Origin: Deltaproteobacteria bacterium
GTDB lineage: Bacteria > Myxococcota_A > Polyangia > Polyangiales > JADJMO01
Direction: 5' to 3'
NCBI GenBank assembly: GCA_016182965.1
Contig: JACPFM010000061.1
Span: forward strand, 1-60,686
DNA length: 60,686 nucleotides
The notes below the pieces were generated by a model. That model was not told where the DNA came from. It saw nothing but the letters and a program-made list of their open reading frames with translations, and made no database searches. The position numbers and the translations under genes are program-made. Shown one piece after another: positions 7,837 through 16,497 of the stretch. The stretch's first letter is position 1; each line of letters begins with the position of its first letter.

Positions 7837-8388
7837 ATGAGCGTCATGCGCCTCCTTCCGTCCCTTCCCGGCTTGTCCCTGCTGTTTGCGCTCGGGTGCA
7901 GCAGCGTCGGCTCGAGCGCGGTGCGCACCGACGGCGGCTTCGCCGGCCGCCACATGGGCGCCGTCCGCGTCTACGCGGTCGTCCCGCCGTCAGGCGTGCG
8001 GGTCATCGGGCTCGTCGAGGTGCACGCCGTCAACGAGGAGGCGAACGTCGAGACGCTCATGCCGGTCTTCATGAAGCGCGTCGCCGACATCGGCGGCACG
8101 GGCGGCGTGATCGACGACGTGCAGACCCACTACGAGATGCGCACTGAGTGGCGCACCGAGCACTACTCGTATCCGTGCGGCTACCGCTCCACCTGCTGGT
8201 CCACGCGCGTCGTGCCCTACACCTACCAGATCCGCATGCTGCGCATCATGGGCCGCGCGCTCCTTCCGATCGACGCGCCCGGCCCGCCCGCGATGCCGCC
8301 GACGGCGGCTCTACCGCCTGCGACGCCTGCGACGATCGCGCCTCCGCCACCGGCCAAGGCGCCGAGCGAGAACGGAGGCCCGCAATGA
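7837..8388 (+). CDS. Small lipoprotein, function unknown
   Basis: 183 residues with a signal sequence ending in ALGC (lipobox). A central segment, GVRVIGLVEVHAVNEEANVE followed by LMPVFMKRVADIGGTGGVID, has the layout of YbjQ-like small domains, but the similarity is weak. A Tyr/Trp/Cys-rich stretch (HYSYPCGYRSTCWSTR) follows, and the C-terminus is a Pro/Ala-rich tail. It overlaps the next lipoprotein gene by 4 nt (ATGA), so the two are probably made together. Function unknown. Confidence 0.8.
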   Translation: MSVMRLLPSLPGLSLLFALGCSSVGSSAVRTDGGFAGRHMGAVRVYAVVPPSGVRVIGLVEVHAVNEEANVETLMPVFMKRVADIGGTGGVIDDVQTHYEMRTEWRTEHYSYPCGYRSTCWSTRVVPYTYQIRMLRIMGRALLPIDAPGPPAMPPTAALPPATPATIAPPPPAKAPSENGGPQ

Positions 8389-8723
8389 TCCGCCGCGCCC
8401 TCGCCGTGCTGGCTGCCGTCGCCGTTCTGGCCGGCTGCGGCTCGATCCGCACCTATCGCTTCGCGCTCGATCGCCCGGCCGGCGCGATGTCGCCCGCGCG
8501 CCCCGCGGTGTTCCTCGAGGGCCAGCTGCCGAGCACCAACATGCGCGAGCTCGCCATCGTCGAAGCCGTCGGCACCGGCAACAAAGCGAGCGCCGAGACG
8601 GTCATCGGCGCCATGCAAGACGAGGCCACGCGCTGGGGCGCGAGCGCGATCGTCCGCGTGAAGATCGACTGCGCCTACTCGCAGTGCCACGGGTGGGGCG
8701 TCGCGGTTCAGTTCGTGCCCTGA
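8385..8723 (+). CDS. Small lipoprotein, function unknown
   Basis: 112 residues. The signal sequence MIRRALAVLAAVAVLAGC ends in a clear lipobox. The mature part includes MRELAIVEAVGTGN and then DEATRWGASAIVRVKI, a short alpha/beta layout like the partner upstream. GGAGG lies 6 nt before the ATG, which overlaps the preceding TGA. The shared topology suggests the two proteins are paralogues or partners in the envelope. Confidence 0.8.
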   Translation: MIRRALAVLAAVAVLAGCGSIRTYRFALDRPAGAMSPARPAVFLEGQLPSTNMRELAIVEAVGTGNKASAETVIGAMQDEATRWGASAIVRVKIDCAYSQCHGWGVAVQFVP

Positions 8724-8760
8724 CCGCGAATTCCTGCGGCCCGCGCGAACGCGCGACCGA

Positions 8761-8779
8761 TTGCGCCCCAAGGGCGCAA
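8761..8779. other. Perfect stem-loop ahead of the E2 gene
   Basis: TTGCGCCC pairs with GGGCGCAA around the loop CAA, an 8-bp perfect stem 20 nt before the E2 start codon. It has no T-run. It could end the lipoprotein transcript weakly or sit in the E2 leader. Confidence 0.5.
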
Positions 8780-8799
8780 GGGCTAGGCCGCGTCCTCCA

Positions 8800-10197
8800 A
8801 TGCCGGTCGAAGTCACTCTTCCGCAGCTCGGCGAGAGCGTCACCGAGGGGACGATCACGAAGTGGCTGGTGAAGGAGGGCGACTCCGTCACGCGCGAGCA
8901 GCCGCTCCTCGAGGTCGCGACCGACAAGGCCGACACCGAGGTCCCTTCGCCGGTGGCCGGTCGCGTCTCGAAGATCGTGGTCGAGGCGGGAGCGACCGTG
9001 CCCGTGAAGTCCGTGCTGTGCATCATCGAAGAAGGCGCCGCCGCGACCGCCGCGCCTGCTGCCGCGCCTGCTGCCGCTGCACCCGCGACCGCGCCCTCTC
9101 CCGAGCTCCCTGGGGCCGCTGGAGCGGCTCCGGCGAAGTCGGCGTTCGGCGGCGCGCTGGCCGGTCCCGACACCCGCAAGGTGGCGCGCGAGGTCGGCAT
9201 CGACCCGTCGACGATCGCCGGTTCGGGCGAGCGCGGTCGCGTCACCCGCGAAGACGTCCTCCGCGCCGCGCAGCCCTCCGCGCCGTCCAGCCCTGCGCCA
9301 GCGGCACAGCCTGCCACGCAAGCGCGTCCCGCCGCCGCCGCTCCCGCCGCGCCGCCTGCGCCGCGTCCCAACGGCGGCACCGCCAACGAGCTGCAGGCGC
9401 TCATCAACGCCGCGATGGCCGAAGGCAAGCAGGTCTACGTGCCGCCGATCCCCAACGTGGGCTTCGGCGCGTTCAAGGTCCCGCCGTACCTCGAGAAGCC
9501 GGGCGACCGCATCGTCCCCTTCTCGCGCCGTCGCCGCATCACCGCGGCGCACATGGTCTACTCGAAGCAGACCGCGCCGCAGGTCGTCACCGTCGCCGAG
9601 ATCGACATGCAGGCCACCTCGCGCCTGCGCGATCAGCACAAAGATCGTTACAAGAAGGAGGGCGTCGGCCTCACCTATCTCGCGTTCATCGTGCACGCCA
9701 CGGCGATCGCGCTGAAGGAGAACCCGTCGCTCAACGCGCGCGTGCTCGAAGACGCCTTCGTGCTCCTCCGCGACATCAACATCGGCGTCGCCGTCGACAC
9801 GAAGGACGGCCTCGTCGTGCCGGTGATCCGCCGCGCCGACGGCCTCAACGTCCGCGGCATCGCGCAGGCGATCGACGAGTCGGCCATGAAGGCGCGCGAC
9901 GGCAAGCTCACGCCCGACGATCTCTCCGGCGCGTCGTTCAGCGTCAGCAACCCGGGCCTCAAGGGCAACCTCTTCGGTGGCGCGATCATCAACCAGCCGA
10001 ACGTCGGCATCCTGCGCATCGGCGAGCTCAAGAAGCGCGTCGTGGTCGTCGAGGCCGGCGGCGCCGACACCATCGCCATCCACCCGGTAATGTTCATGGC
10101 GCTCTCGTACGACCACCGCGTGGTCGACGGCGTCGCGGCCAACACGTTCCTCTGGCGCGTGCGCGAGCTCCTCGAGAAGGGCGAGTTCGAGGTCTGA
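8800..10197 (+). CDS. 2-oxoacid dehydrogenase E2 (dihydrolipoyllysine acyltransferase)
   Basis: 465 residues. Domain order: a lipoyl domain with the lipoylated lysine in EVATDKADTEVPSP (Lys43), an Ala/Pro linker, an E1/E3-binding domain (KVAREVGIDPSTIAGSGERG, about residues 127-150), a second long Ala/Pro linker, and a catalytic acyltransferase domain (about 235-465) ending with the active-site motif DHRVVDG. It forms the core of a 2-oxoglutarate, branched-chain or pyruvate dehydrogenase complex in the cytoplasm. GVAVDTKDGLVVPVIR and SFSVSNPGL are also standard. Neither E1 nor E3 is adjacent, so the substrate is undecided. No good ribosome-binding site is seen. Confidence 0.93.
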   Translation: MPVEVTLPQLGESVTEGTITKWLVKEGDSVTREQPLLEVATDKADTEVPSPVAGRVSKIVVEAGATVPVKSVLCIIEEGAAATAAPAAAPAAAAPATAPSPELPGAAGAAPAKSAFGGALAGPDTRKVAREVGIDPSTIAGSGERGRVTREDVLRAAQPSAPSSPAPAAQPATQARPAAAAPAAPPAPRPNGGTANELQALINAAMAEGKQVYVPPIPNVGFGAFKVPPYLEKPGDRIVPFSRRRRITAAHMVYSKQTAPQVVTVAEIDMQATSRLRDQHKDRYKKEGVGLTYLAFIVHATAIALKENPSLNARVLEDAFVLLRDINIGVAVDTKDGLVVPVIRRADGLNVRGIAQAIDESAMKARDGKLTPDDLSGASFSVSNPGLKGNLFGGAIINQPNVGILRIGELKKRVVVVEAGGADTIAIHPVMFMALSYDHRVVDGVAANTFLWRVRELLEKGEFEV

Positions 10198-10270
10198 GCT
10201 TCCTCCTCGGCCGTCGTCGCGCTCGGCGAGCTCCGCATTTCGCCGACGCTCGCGCGTGATCGCGCGCGAC

Positions 10271-10307
10271 AAAAAAATGACCGGCGCCGTCGACTGCCCG
10301 GCACCGG
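10271..10307 (-). terminator. Orphan intrinsic terminator
   Basis: On the minus strand CCGGTGCCG (10299-10307) pairs with CGGCGCCGG (10281-10289), with one G-U pair, and a run of seven T (10271-10277) follows. It lies about 200 nt beyond the strong terminator of the only upstream minus-strand gene, so it should end a separate transcript. Confidence 0.65.
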
Positions 10308-10506
10308 CCAGAGGGAGGAAGATGCGAGTGCCCTTCTCAGGGCATACCGAATTGATGCGTTGCCCTGGGGTGGGTTGCAAGGGCAACGGTCATTGCAGCC
10401 GGACGATTCCCGCGGCGATCCGGGCTCGAACCACGCTGCGTACTGTCCCACCGCAAACCGCGCGCGCTCCCGGCGCGATACAACGCAATCCGTTCGGGCA
10501 ACGCGC
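10278..10506 (-). ncRNA. Candidate small RNA
   Basis: The minus strand between two intrinsic terminators could encode a small RNA of up to about 230 nt. Inside are two further perfect hairpins: TGCCCT-GAGA-AGGGCA, with a GNRA-type tetraloop, and GTTGCCCT pairing AGGGCAAC. I find no match to 6S, SRP RNA, tmRNA or RNase P and cannot place a promoter, so this rests on the orphan terminator and the folding alone. Confidence 0.28.
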
Positions 10507-10549
10507 AAAAAAAGCACGAGGGCGGCCTCCGAAGAAGACCGCCCTCGTG
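10507..10549 (-). terminator. Intrinsic terminator of the DTG-rich lipoprotein gene
   Basis: CACGAGGGCGG (10515-10525) and CCGCCCTCGTG (10539-10549) form a perfect 11-bp stem. On the minus strand it is followed by seven T (10507-10513). It lies 35 nt beyond the stop codon at 10584. Confidence 0.92.
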
Positions 10550-10583
10550 TCGCGATGGCGCAGTGCGCTACGCGATCAGGCCA

Positions 10584-11873
10584 TCACGGCCACTTGGACG
10601 CGCGGATGAACGGGATGCGCAGCGACGGGGTGCCGGCGCCGCCGTCGCCCAGCGTCGGGGGAACGCCCGAGCCGACGAGCGCGATCACCTGGTTGGTGTT
10701 GGTGAAGAAGCCGCCACCGACGCGCGGGTAACCCGCGGTCGGGTTGAGGAACGGCCGCAGCGGGAGCGTGTAGTTCGGGCAGGTCGTGCTCGGCCGGCCG
10801 TCGGCGTTGCTGCACTTGACGCTCGCGCCGCTGACGACGCGGGGCGCGACGACGAGGTAGGAGCCCTCGGGGTCGACGTCGGCCGGCAGCGTGACGCCGG
10901 TCACGCTCGTGGTGATGTCCTTGTACTTCACGTTGTCGGCGATCTTCTCGAAGGTGAGCGCCGGGGCGCCGGTCTCGCCCAGCACGTCGGCGACCGCGTC
11001 GGTGACGCCGCCGTCGGTGGTGGCCGGCTTCTTCATCGGCATCAGGTAGATGTCGACGCCCTGCCAGCTCGGCGCGCCGGACGCGGTGCTGCCGGGGAAC
11101 TGCGACAGGTGCAGGAACTGGAAGCCGATGTTGCCGGTCGCCGGCTTCGCCGTGGCGAGCTTGTCGATGCGGATCTCGAAGTTGTTGCCGGCGGTGCCGC
11201 AGGTGCCGGTCGCATCGGGCGCGCCCTGGCAGCCGATGAAGCTGACGAGCGCGGAGTCGCCCGCCGCGACGGTGCCCGGATCGACCGCGCGCCAACGCTT
11301 GGTGTCGCTGCGGACGTTCTTCCACTCCTTCGCGCAGTCGCTCGGAGTCGCCAGCTTGGCGGGGTTCTCGTCGAGGAGGTACAGGACGACCTTGAAGACC
11401 TTGAGCGCGGCGATGGCCGTATCGTTGAGCGGAACGGGGACGACGGCGCCGTAGTTGAAGGCGGTCGTCTTGGTCGCGTCTTCGGGTGCGCTCGGATCGG
11501 GGATGCCGAGGGCGCCGGTGCTCGGCAGCGCCGAGGCCGGATCGCTCGTGGTCACGTCGGCGGTCGACGCGAAGGCGCCGATGCAGACGAACCTGCCCGG
11601 CATGTCCGGGGCCGCGAACGCGAGGGTCACGGCGCGATCGGCGGGCTTCGGACCGGTGTCCGGCGTGTCGGGGGTGTCAGTACCCGTGTCCGTCGGCGTC
11701 GCGCCCGTGTCGGGGACGCCCGTGTCGACGATGCCCGTGTCGGGGACGCCCGTGTCCTGGTCCGTCGGAGCCGGCCCCGGCTCTTCGTCGTCGCTACAGC
11801 CGGCAAACGCTCCGAGCGAGATGCCGCCGATGATCATCAGGGAGCTCACGCCCCAGCGCATGGCCTTCGTCAT
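10584..11873 (-). CDS. DTG-rich lipoprotein, function unknown
   Basis: 429 residues. The signal sequence ends in the lipobox AFAGC. It is followed by a linker of about 45 residues dominated by DTG (DTGVPDTGIVDTG and similar), a type of spacer common on surface lipoproteins of this bacterial group. The remainder, with four cysteines (DCAKEW, GCQG, GTCGT), is a folded domain I do not recognise. AAAGGAGT lies 8 nt upstream of the ATG, which fixes the start. It is monocistronic, with its own strong terminator. The linker probably lifts the domain off the membrane. Confidence 0.82.
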   Translation of the reverse strand: MTKAMRWGVSSLMIIGGISLGAFAGCSDDEEPGPAPTDQDTGVPDTGIVDTGVPDTGATPTDTGTDTPDTPDTGPKPADRAVTLAFAAPDMPGRFVCIGAFASTADVTTSDPASALPSTGALGIPDPSAPEDATKTTAFNYGAVVPVPLNDTAIAALKVFKVVLYLLDENPAKLATPSDCAKEWKNVRSDTKRWRAVDPGTVAAGDSALVSFIGCQGAPDATGTCGTAGNNFEIRIDKLATAKPATGNIGFQFLHLSQFPGSTASGAPSWQGVDIYLMPMKKPATTDGGVTDAVADVLGETGAPALTFEKIADNVKYKDITTSVTGVTLPADVDPEGSYLVVAPRVVSGASVKCSNADGRPSTTCPNYTLPLRPFLNPTAGYPRVGGGFFTNTNQVIALVGSGVPPTLGDGGAGTPSLRIPFIRASKWP

Positions 11874-12120
11874 TTTCAACGACTCCTTTCGTGCGCCCTC
11901 GCCACCAACGCTGGCAAGGAAGCTAGTTTCCCCCCGCCGATCGGCTCGTCCGATGGACGGGTCGGGTCGCGCGGCGAACGTCGAGCCTAACACGAGCCCA
12001 TCCGTCCGCCGAATTCGTTTTCGATGCGAGCGGTCGGGTTCGACTTCCGTCCACCCGTGGCCGCGGCGCGTTTTCTGGGCGGCACCGTCGGTGCAACGGT
12101 AGGCTGCCCCGGCAAGCTTC

Positions 12121-14442
12121 ATGGCGGCCTCGCCCCCCCAAGTGCCGTGTGCTTCCTGCGGATCCCCGCTGCCGTGGGGGGCCAGGTTCTGCAACGCGTG
12201 CGGCGCGCAGCAGCCCGCGACGCCGCCGGCCCCGGCACCGGCACCCGCCACGGCACCGGCACCCGCGGCGCCGGCGCCGACCGGCAAGCAGGCGTTGGCC
12301 CAGACGCAATACGTCGCAGCCCCGGTGATGCCGCCCGCGGCAGCGCAGGCGCCGCAGCAGCCGCTGCCCGTGCCGCAGGCGTATGCGCAGCAGCAGGTTC
12401 ATCCGGCCCAACACGGATATCCGGCGCAACAGGCGTATGCGGCGCAGCAGCCGCAGCCGGCCCCTCCCGGCCATCCCGGGTACGAGGCGCCGCACCATCC
12501 CGCCCAGGCGCCACAGCCGCACGACGCCGGTCCGCCTTCCTCGCACCGGAAGAGGCCCTCCGAGGGGAAGCTCGGCGCGCAGACGGTGGTCGGCGTCGCG
12601 TCGCCGGTCTCGCAACGCGCCGGCTCACAGGGCGCCGGCGCGCAAGGCGCCGGCTCACAGGGACTGCTGCCGCAAGGCGCGCCTGGGCAGCCGGCGCCAC
12701 ACGTCCCGCACGAGGGCTACGCGGCTCCGTCGCATCCGGGGTTCGCGCCCGCGCCGCCGCCGCCGAGCTCCGGACGACAGGCGGCCGCGCAGGTCGCCGC
12801 GCCGCAGCCCGCCGGGGCGTCGGGCAAGAAGCCGCTCGGTGCGACGATGATCGGCGTCGGCCTGCTGCCCGGCGTCGCGGCCGGCCAGCAGCCCGCGCCC
12901 TCCCCGCAGGCGAAGCCGAACCCGAAGGCGACGCTGCTCGGCGTCGCGCTGCCGGGCATCGCCCCCACGCACGAGCCGCCTCAGTTCCAGGCGCCGCCAC
13001 CGTTCCAGGCCTCGCCCCAGCAGCCGCAGCCCGGCTACGCGCAGCCGCAGCCCGGCTACGCGCAGCCGCAGCCCGGCTACGCGCAGCCGCAGCCCGGTTA
13101 CCCGCAGCAGGCCCAGCCCGGTTACCCGCATCAGCCCCAGCCCGGCTACCCGCAGCAGCCGCAGCCCGGTTACCCGCACCACGGATACGCGCAGCCACAG
13201 CCACCCGCGCACGCGCAGTACCCGGAGCACGATCGCGCCTCGCTCCCGCCCGAGTCCTCGCTGCCGGTGAAGAAGCCTTCGCGCGCGATCCCGATCGCGC
13301 TGGCCATCGTCGCGTTGATCGGCATCGTGGTGGCGCTCGTCCTGGTGCTGCGTCCGAGCGGTCCTCCGCCGCTCACCTCGGCGATCGAGGGTGACGCCAG
13401 CGCGCCGAAGCTCGTCGTGAAGTGCGCCACGTGCGCCGACGGCAGCATGATCGATCTCGGCGGCAAGAGCGCGACCTTCACCGCGGGCGCGGCGTCGATC
13501 GCGCTCGCGGGCAACGAGCTCAAGGCCGGGCGCAACACGTTCCGCGGGAAGATCACGCCGAAGGGCGAGAAGCCGCACGACGTCGAGCTCGAGGTCGGAA
13601 TCCCCCACCTCGTGCGGCCGTCGCTCGCGCCGCTTTCGAAGGGCGACGCGAAGGTCGACGTGGTGTTCGATCTCGCCCCCGACGTGCAGGGCGTGACGGT
13701 CGACGGCACCGCGATCGACGGCTCGGGCGAGAAGACGCACGCGATCGCCATCCCGAAGCCCGCCGAAGACGCGCGAGTCTTCGAGAAGACGGTGAAGTAC
13801 GAGGTGCGCCCGAAGAGCGGCGCGCCGATCAAGGGCTCGTTGAAGCTCGCCATCCCGTACGCGTCGCTGCGCGTCGGGCTGCCGGGCCGGAAGGCCTTCG
13901 TCCTCGGCGAAGAGGTCGAGGTGTCCGGCAAGACCGCGCCCGGTGCGACGGTCGTCGTCGGCGACGCGCGCCTCACCGCCGACGGCTCCGGCGTCTTCAA
14001 GGGCAGGGCGAAGGTCGGCAAGGACGACGCGGAGCTGCGCCTGCGGGCCTTCGGTGAGAAGCTCGCCCCGCGCGAGGTGGTGGTGCCGCTCACGCGAGCC
14101 GGAAGCGCCGACGAGGTGCAGAAGCTCCTGCGGGCCGAGGCCAAGACGCCGTTCGACAAGGCCGCCGAGAAGCCGGACGAATTCGTCGGCAAGGTGGTCG
14201 CGGTGAAGGTCGAGATCGCTCAGATCGGCGAGGAAGACGGCCGCGTTGTCGCGGTGGGTGAGGCCAAGTGCGCGGCCGCGGAGACCAAGTGTCCCGCGGT
14301 GCGTGTGCTCGTCGCGCCCGGCGCCACCGTCGCCAAGGGCGACGTCATCGAGGTGCTCGGCGTGATCGTGCGCGGCGTGCCCATGGAGAAGACCAAGACG
14401 ACCGCCGTCGAGATCGACGCGTCTTGGATTCGCGGGAAGTAG
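12121..14442 (+). CDS. Zinc-ribbon protein with PQPGY repeats and one membrane segment
   Basis: 773 residues. The N-terminus has a zinc ribbon, CASCG then CNACG (residues 10-28). Residues about 30-380 are a Pro/Gln/Ala-rich low-complexity region with seven PQPGY repeats (about 301-352). Three copies of a short motif, AQTVVGVA, ATMIGVG and ATLLGVA, lie at about residues 151, 240 and 271. One membrane helix (about 390-411) follows a KKPSR basic patch. The C-terminal part (about 425-773) looks like beta-sandwich domains outside the membrane. The function is unknown. A Ser/Thr kinase gene starts 48 nt downstream on the same strand, so the cytoplasmic tail may be its substrate; that is inference. 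Confidence 0.82.
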   Translation: MAASPPQVPCASCGSPLPWGARFCNACGAQQPATPPAPAPAPATAPAPAAPAPTGKQALAQTQYVAAPVMPPAAAQAPQQPLPVPQAYAQQQVHPAQHGYPAQQAYAAQQPQPAPPGHPGYEAPHHPAQAPQPHDAGPPSSHRKRPSEGKLGAQTVVGVASPVSQRAGSQGAGAQGAGSQGLLPQGAPGQPAPHVPHEGYAAPSHPGFAPAPPPPSSGRQAAAQVAAPQPAGASGKKPLGATMIGVGLLPGVAAGQQPAPSPQAKPNPKATLLGVALPGIAPTHEPPQFQAPPPFQASPQQPQPGYAQPQPGYAQPQPGYAQPQPGYPQQAQPGYPHQPQPGYPQQPQPGYPHHGYAQPQPPAHAQYPEHDRASLPPESSLPVKKPSRAIPIALAIVALIGIVVALVLVLRPSGPPPLTSAIEGDASAPKLVVKCATCADGSMIDLGGKSATFTAGAASIALAGNELKAGRNTFRGKITPKGEKPHDVELEVGIPHLVRPSLAPLSKGDAKVDVVFDLAPDVQGVTVDGTAIDGSGEKTHAIAIPKPAEDARVFEKTVKYEVRPKSGAPIKGSLKLAIPYASLRVGLPGRKAFVLGEEVEVSGKTAPGATVVVGDARLTADGSGVFKGRAKVGKDDAELRLRAFGEKLAPREVVVPLTRAGSADEVQKLLRAEAKTPFDKAAEKPDEFVGKVVAVKVEIAQIGEEDGRVVAVGEAKCAAAETKCPAVRVLVAPGATVAKGDVIEVLGVIVRGVPMEKTKTTAVEIDASWIRGK
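13021..13176 (+). repeat. Tandem 21/24-bp coding repeats (PQPGY)
   Basis: Four 21-bp units encode QPQPGYA or QPQPGYP and three 24-bp units encode variants such as QQAQPGYP. The first three are nearly identical in DNA, so recent slippage is likely and copy number may vary between strains. Confidence 0.9.
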
Positions 14443-14490
14443 ACGCGTCGAGCTCAGCGATCCGAGCTGCCGGGCCGCATCAGAAGCGAG

Positions 14491-16494
14491 GTGGCGCAGG
14501 CAGCGCGATCGGATCACGGTGCGGCCCCGACGGAGGAGGCAGGCCGCGGCGCGGCCGATCAACGCGCGATCCTCGACCGCGGGCCCGATCCGCTGATCGG
14601 GCGGGTCATCGCCGATCGCTACCGCATCGTCGGGCACGTCGGCCGCGGCGGCATGGGCGTCGTCTACAAGGTCGAGCACCTTCGCATCGGCAAGCTGATG
14701 GCGATGAAGCTCCTCACCGGGGAGCTCTCGCGCAGCCGCGAGGTGGTGCGTCGCTTCAAGCGCGAGGCGCTCGCCGCGTCGCGGCTGACCAGCGTCAACA
14801 CGGTGCAGGTCTGGGACTTCGGCCACGCCGACGGGCTGACCTACCTCGTGATGGAGCTCGTCGCCGGCGAGGATCTCGGGAAGATCCTCAAGCGCGAGGG
14901 GCCCTTCGACTTCCGGCGCGTCGCGCAGCTCGCGGCGCAGGTCTGCAACTCGATGGAGGAGGCGCACCAGCGCGGGATCGTCCACCGCGACATCAAGCCC
15001 GAGAACATCCTCGTGCTGCACCCGACCGGCGAGGGTCGGCAGCTCACCGAGCTGGTGAAGGTCCTCGACTTCGGCCTCGCCAAGCTGCACGACGACGAGC
15101 GATCGCACACCAACGACGTGACGACCACCGGCGCGATCGTCGGCACCCCCTTCTACATGGCCCCCGAGCAGATCCGCGGCGAGGCGGTCGACGGCCGCGC
15201 GGACATCTACGCGCTCGGCGCCGTGATGTACCGCGCGCTCACCGGCGTGCCGCCGTTCGAGGGCGCGACCCCGATGTCGGTGCTCACCATGCACCTGACC
15301 GAGCCGCTGATCGCCCCGCACGAGCGCTTCCCGGGCCTCGGCATCCCGCGCGAGGCGAGCGAGATCATCGCGAAGTGCATGGCGAAGGACCGCGACGAGC
15401 GCTACGCGTCGGCCGCCGAGCTGCGCGAGGCGCTCGTCAACGTGCTGGCGACCCTCGGCGTCTCCGGAGGGTTCCTGCGCAGCGGCACGCTCGAGGCGGT
15501 CGCCTCGCGCGAGCAGCACCAGACGATGCGCACCTCCGGATCGGGGCGCGCCATCGAGCTCGCGACGCGGCGCGAGGTGAACGAGTACGGCAAGTACCGG
15601 CGCCGCGTGAGCCTCGTCGCGGCGGCCGTCGCGTTGGGAGCCGCCATCGGGCTCGTCCTCTTCGCGCGCGGGGTGACGCAAACGCCGGTCCCGCGCCCGC
15701 CGAACGAAGAGATCGAGCCGAACGACTCCACCGCCACCGCGACCGGGCTGAAGATCGGCACCCCTGCGCACGGACAGATCGGCAAGCGGCTCTCGCCCGA
15801 TCGCGGCGACGTCGACGTGTGGCGCTTCGAGGTGAACGGCGCGGACCCGATGCCGCTGATCGAGATCGCGCTCGCGCCCCTGCCCAACATCCCGCTGTGC
15901 ATCGAGCTCCTCTCCGATCCGGCCGCCGGCACGTCGCCTGCGGAGACGAGCGGAGCGGTCGCGACGTTCTGCCGCCCGCGCGGCAAGCCGCTGCAGGTGT
16001 CGGCGTTCCGCGTGCCGCCTGGCACCCACTGGCTGCGTGTCTCGCAGGATCGCGCGCCGGTCGAGGACGGCGCGCGCCCGCCGGTCCACGAGAACGTGTC
16101 CGATTCGTACGCGCTGCGGGTGGCGCTCGCCCCGCGGACGCCGGAGCTCGAGATCGAGCCGAACGACGCGACCGCCGACGCGCAGGCGCTCGTCATCGGC
16201 GAGGGGGTGTCCGCGCACCTCGGCTGGCGGGGCGATCGCGACGTGTTCTGCGCGAGCGGCGCCGACGGCTCGGCGCGCTTCGTCGTCGAGCACCGTGGCA
16301 CCAAGGGCGCGTCGGCGCTCGTCGCCGAGACGCTCGTCGGCGGCGTCGCGCATGGCAGGACGGAGATCGCGCCGGGCGTCGAGGTCTGGCGGGGCGCGAC
16401 GTTTCCGGTCGGACAGGCGCGCTGCCTCGCGATCTCCGCCGCCGCAGACTCGCGCGACGACGTCACCTATCGGGTCGTGCTCGAGAAGCCCTGA
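14491..16494 (+). CDS. Transmembrane Ser/Thr protein kinase with PPC-like tail
   Basis: 667 residues from GTG. The kinase domain covers about 42-320: glycine loop GRGGMGVVYK (51-60), VAIK-type lysine in MAMKLL (Lys73), HRDIKPEN (165-172), DFG (193-195), GTPFYMAPEQ activation-loop end and DIYALGAVMY. All catalytic residues are present, so it should be active. After a juxtamembrane stretch there is one membrane helix (about 374-393). The outer part has two segments beginning EIEPND, the hallmark of bacterial PPC (pre-peptidase C-terminal) domains, which may bind a ligand. The upstream zinc-ribbon protein is a likely partner. The heptamer element begins 3 nt after its stop. Confidence 0.92.
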   Translation: MAQAARSDHGAAPTEEAGRGAADQRAILDRGPDPLIGRVIADRYRIVGHVGRGGMGVVYKVEHLRIGKLMAMKLLTGELSRSREVVRRFKREALAASRLTSVNTVQVWDFGHADGLTYLVMELVAGEDLGKILKREGPFDFRRVAQLAAQVCNSMEEAHQRGIVHRDIKPENILVLHPTGEGRQLTELVKVLDFGLAKLHDDERSHTNDVTTTGAIVGTPFYMAPEQIRGEAVDGRADIYALGAVMYRALTGVPPFEGATPMSVLTMHLTEPLIAPHERFPGLGIPREASEIIAKCMAKDRDERYASAAELREALVNVLATLGVSGGFLRSGTLEAVASREQHQTMRTSGSGRAIELATRREVNEYGKYRRRVSLVAAAVALGAAIGLVLFARGVTQTPVPRPPNEEIEPNDSTATATGLKIGTPAHGQIGKRLSPDRGDVDVWRFEVNGADPMPLIEIALAPLPNIPLCIELLSDPAAGTSPAETSGAVATFCRPRGKPLQVSAFRVPPGTHWLRVSQDRAPVEDGARPPVHENVSDSYALRVALAPRTPELEIEPNDATADAQALVIGEGVSAHLGWRGDRDVFCASGADGSARFVVEHRGTKGASALVAETLVGGVAHGRTEIAPGVEVWRGATFPVGQARCLAISAAADSRDDVTYRVVLEKP

Positions 16495-16497
16495 ATC

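Larger units (their letters stand above)
10198..10583. other. Intergenic region with two minus-strand terminators
   Basis: This 386-bp tail-to-tail space between the E2 gene and the DTG-rich lipoprotein gene has no convincing gene. It holds two intrinsic terminators, both reading on the minus strand, and several hairpins between them. No plus-strand terminator with a T-run is seen after the E2 gene. Confidence 0.7.

Noticed and set aside
10428..10450. A TTCGA-containing stretch resembling a tRNA T-arm on the minus strand
   Set aside because: The stems on either side (GTGG and CCGG) do not pair, and there is no acceptor or anticodon stem at tRNA spacing.
12655..16353. A 1232-codon open frame on the minus strand
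   Set aside because: It lies opposite the zinc-ribbon and kinase genes, is Arg/Ala/Gly-rich with no domain, and is typical of GC-rich shadow frames.
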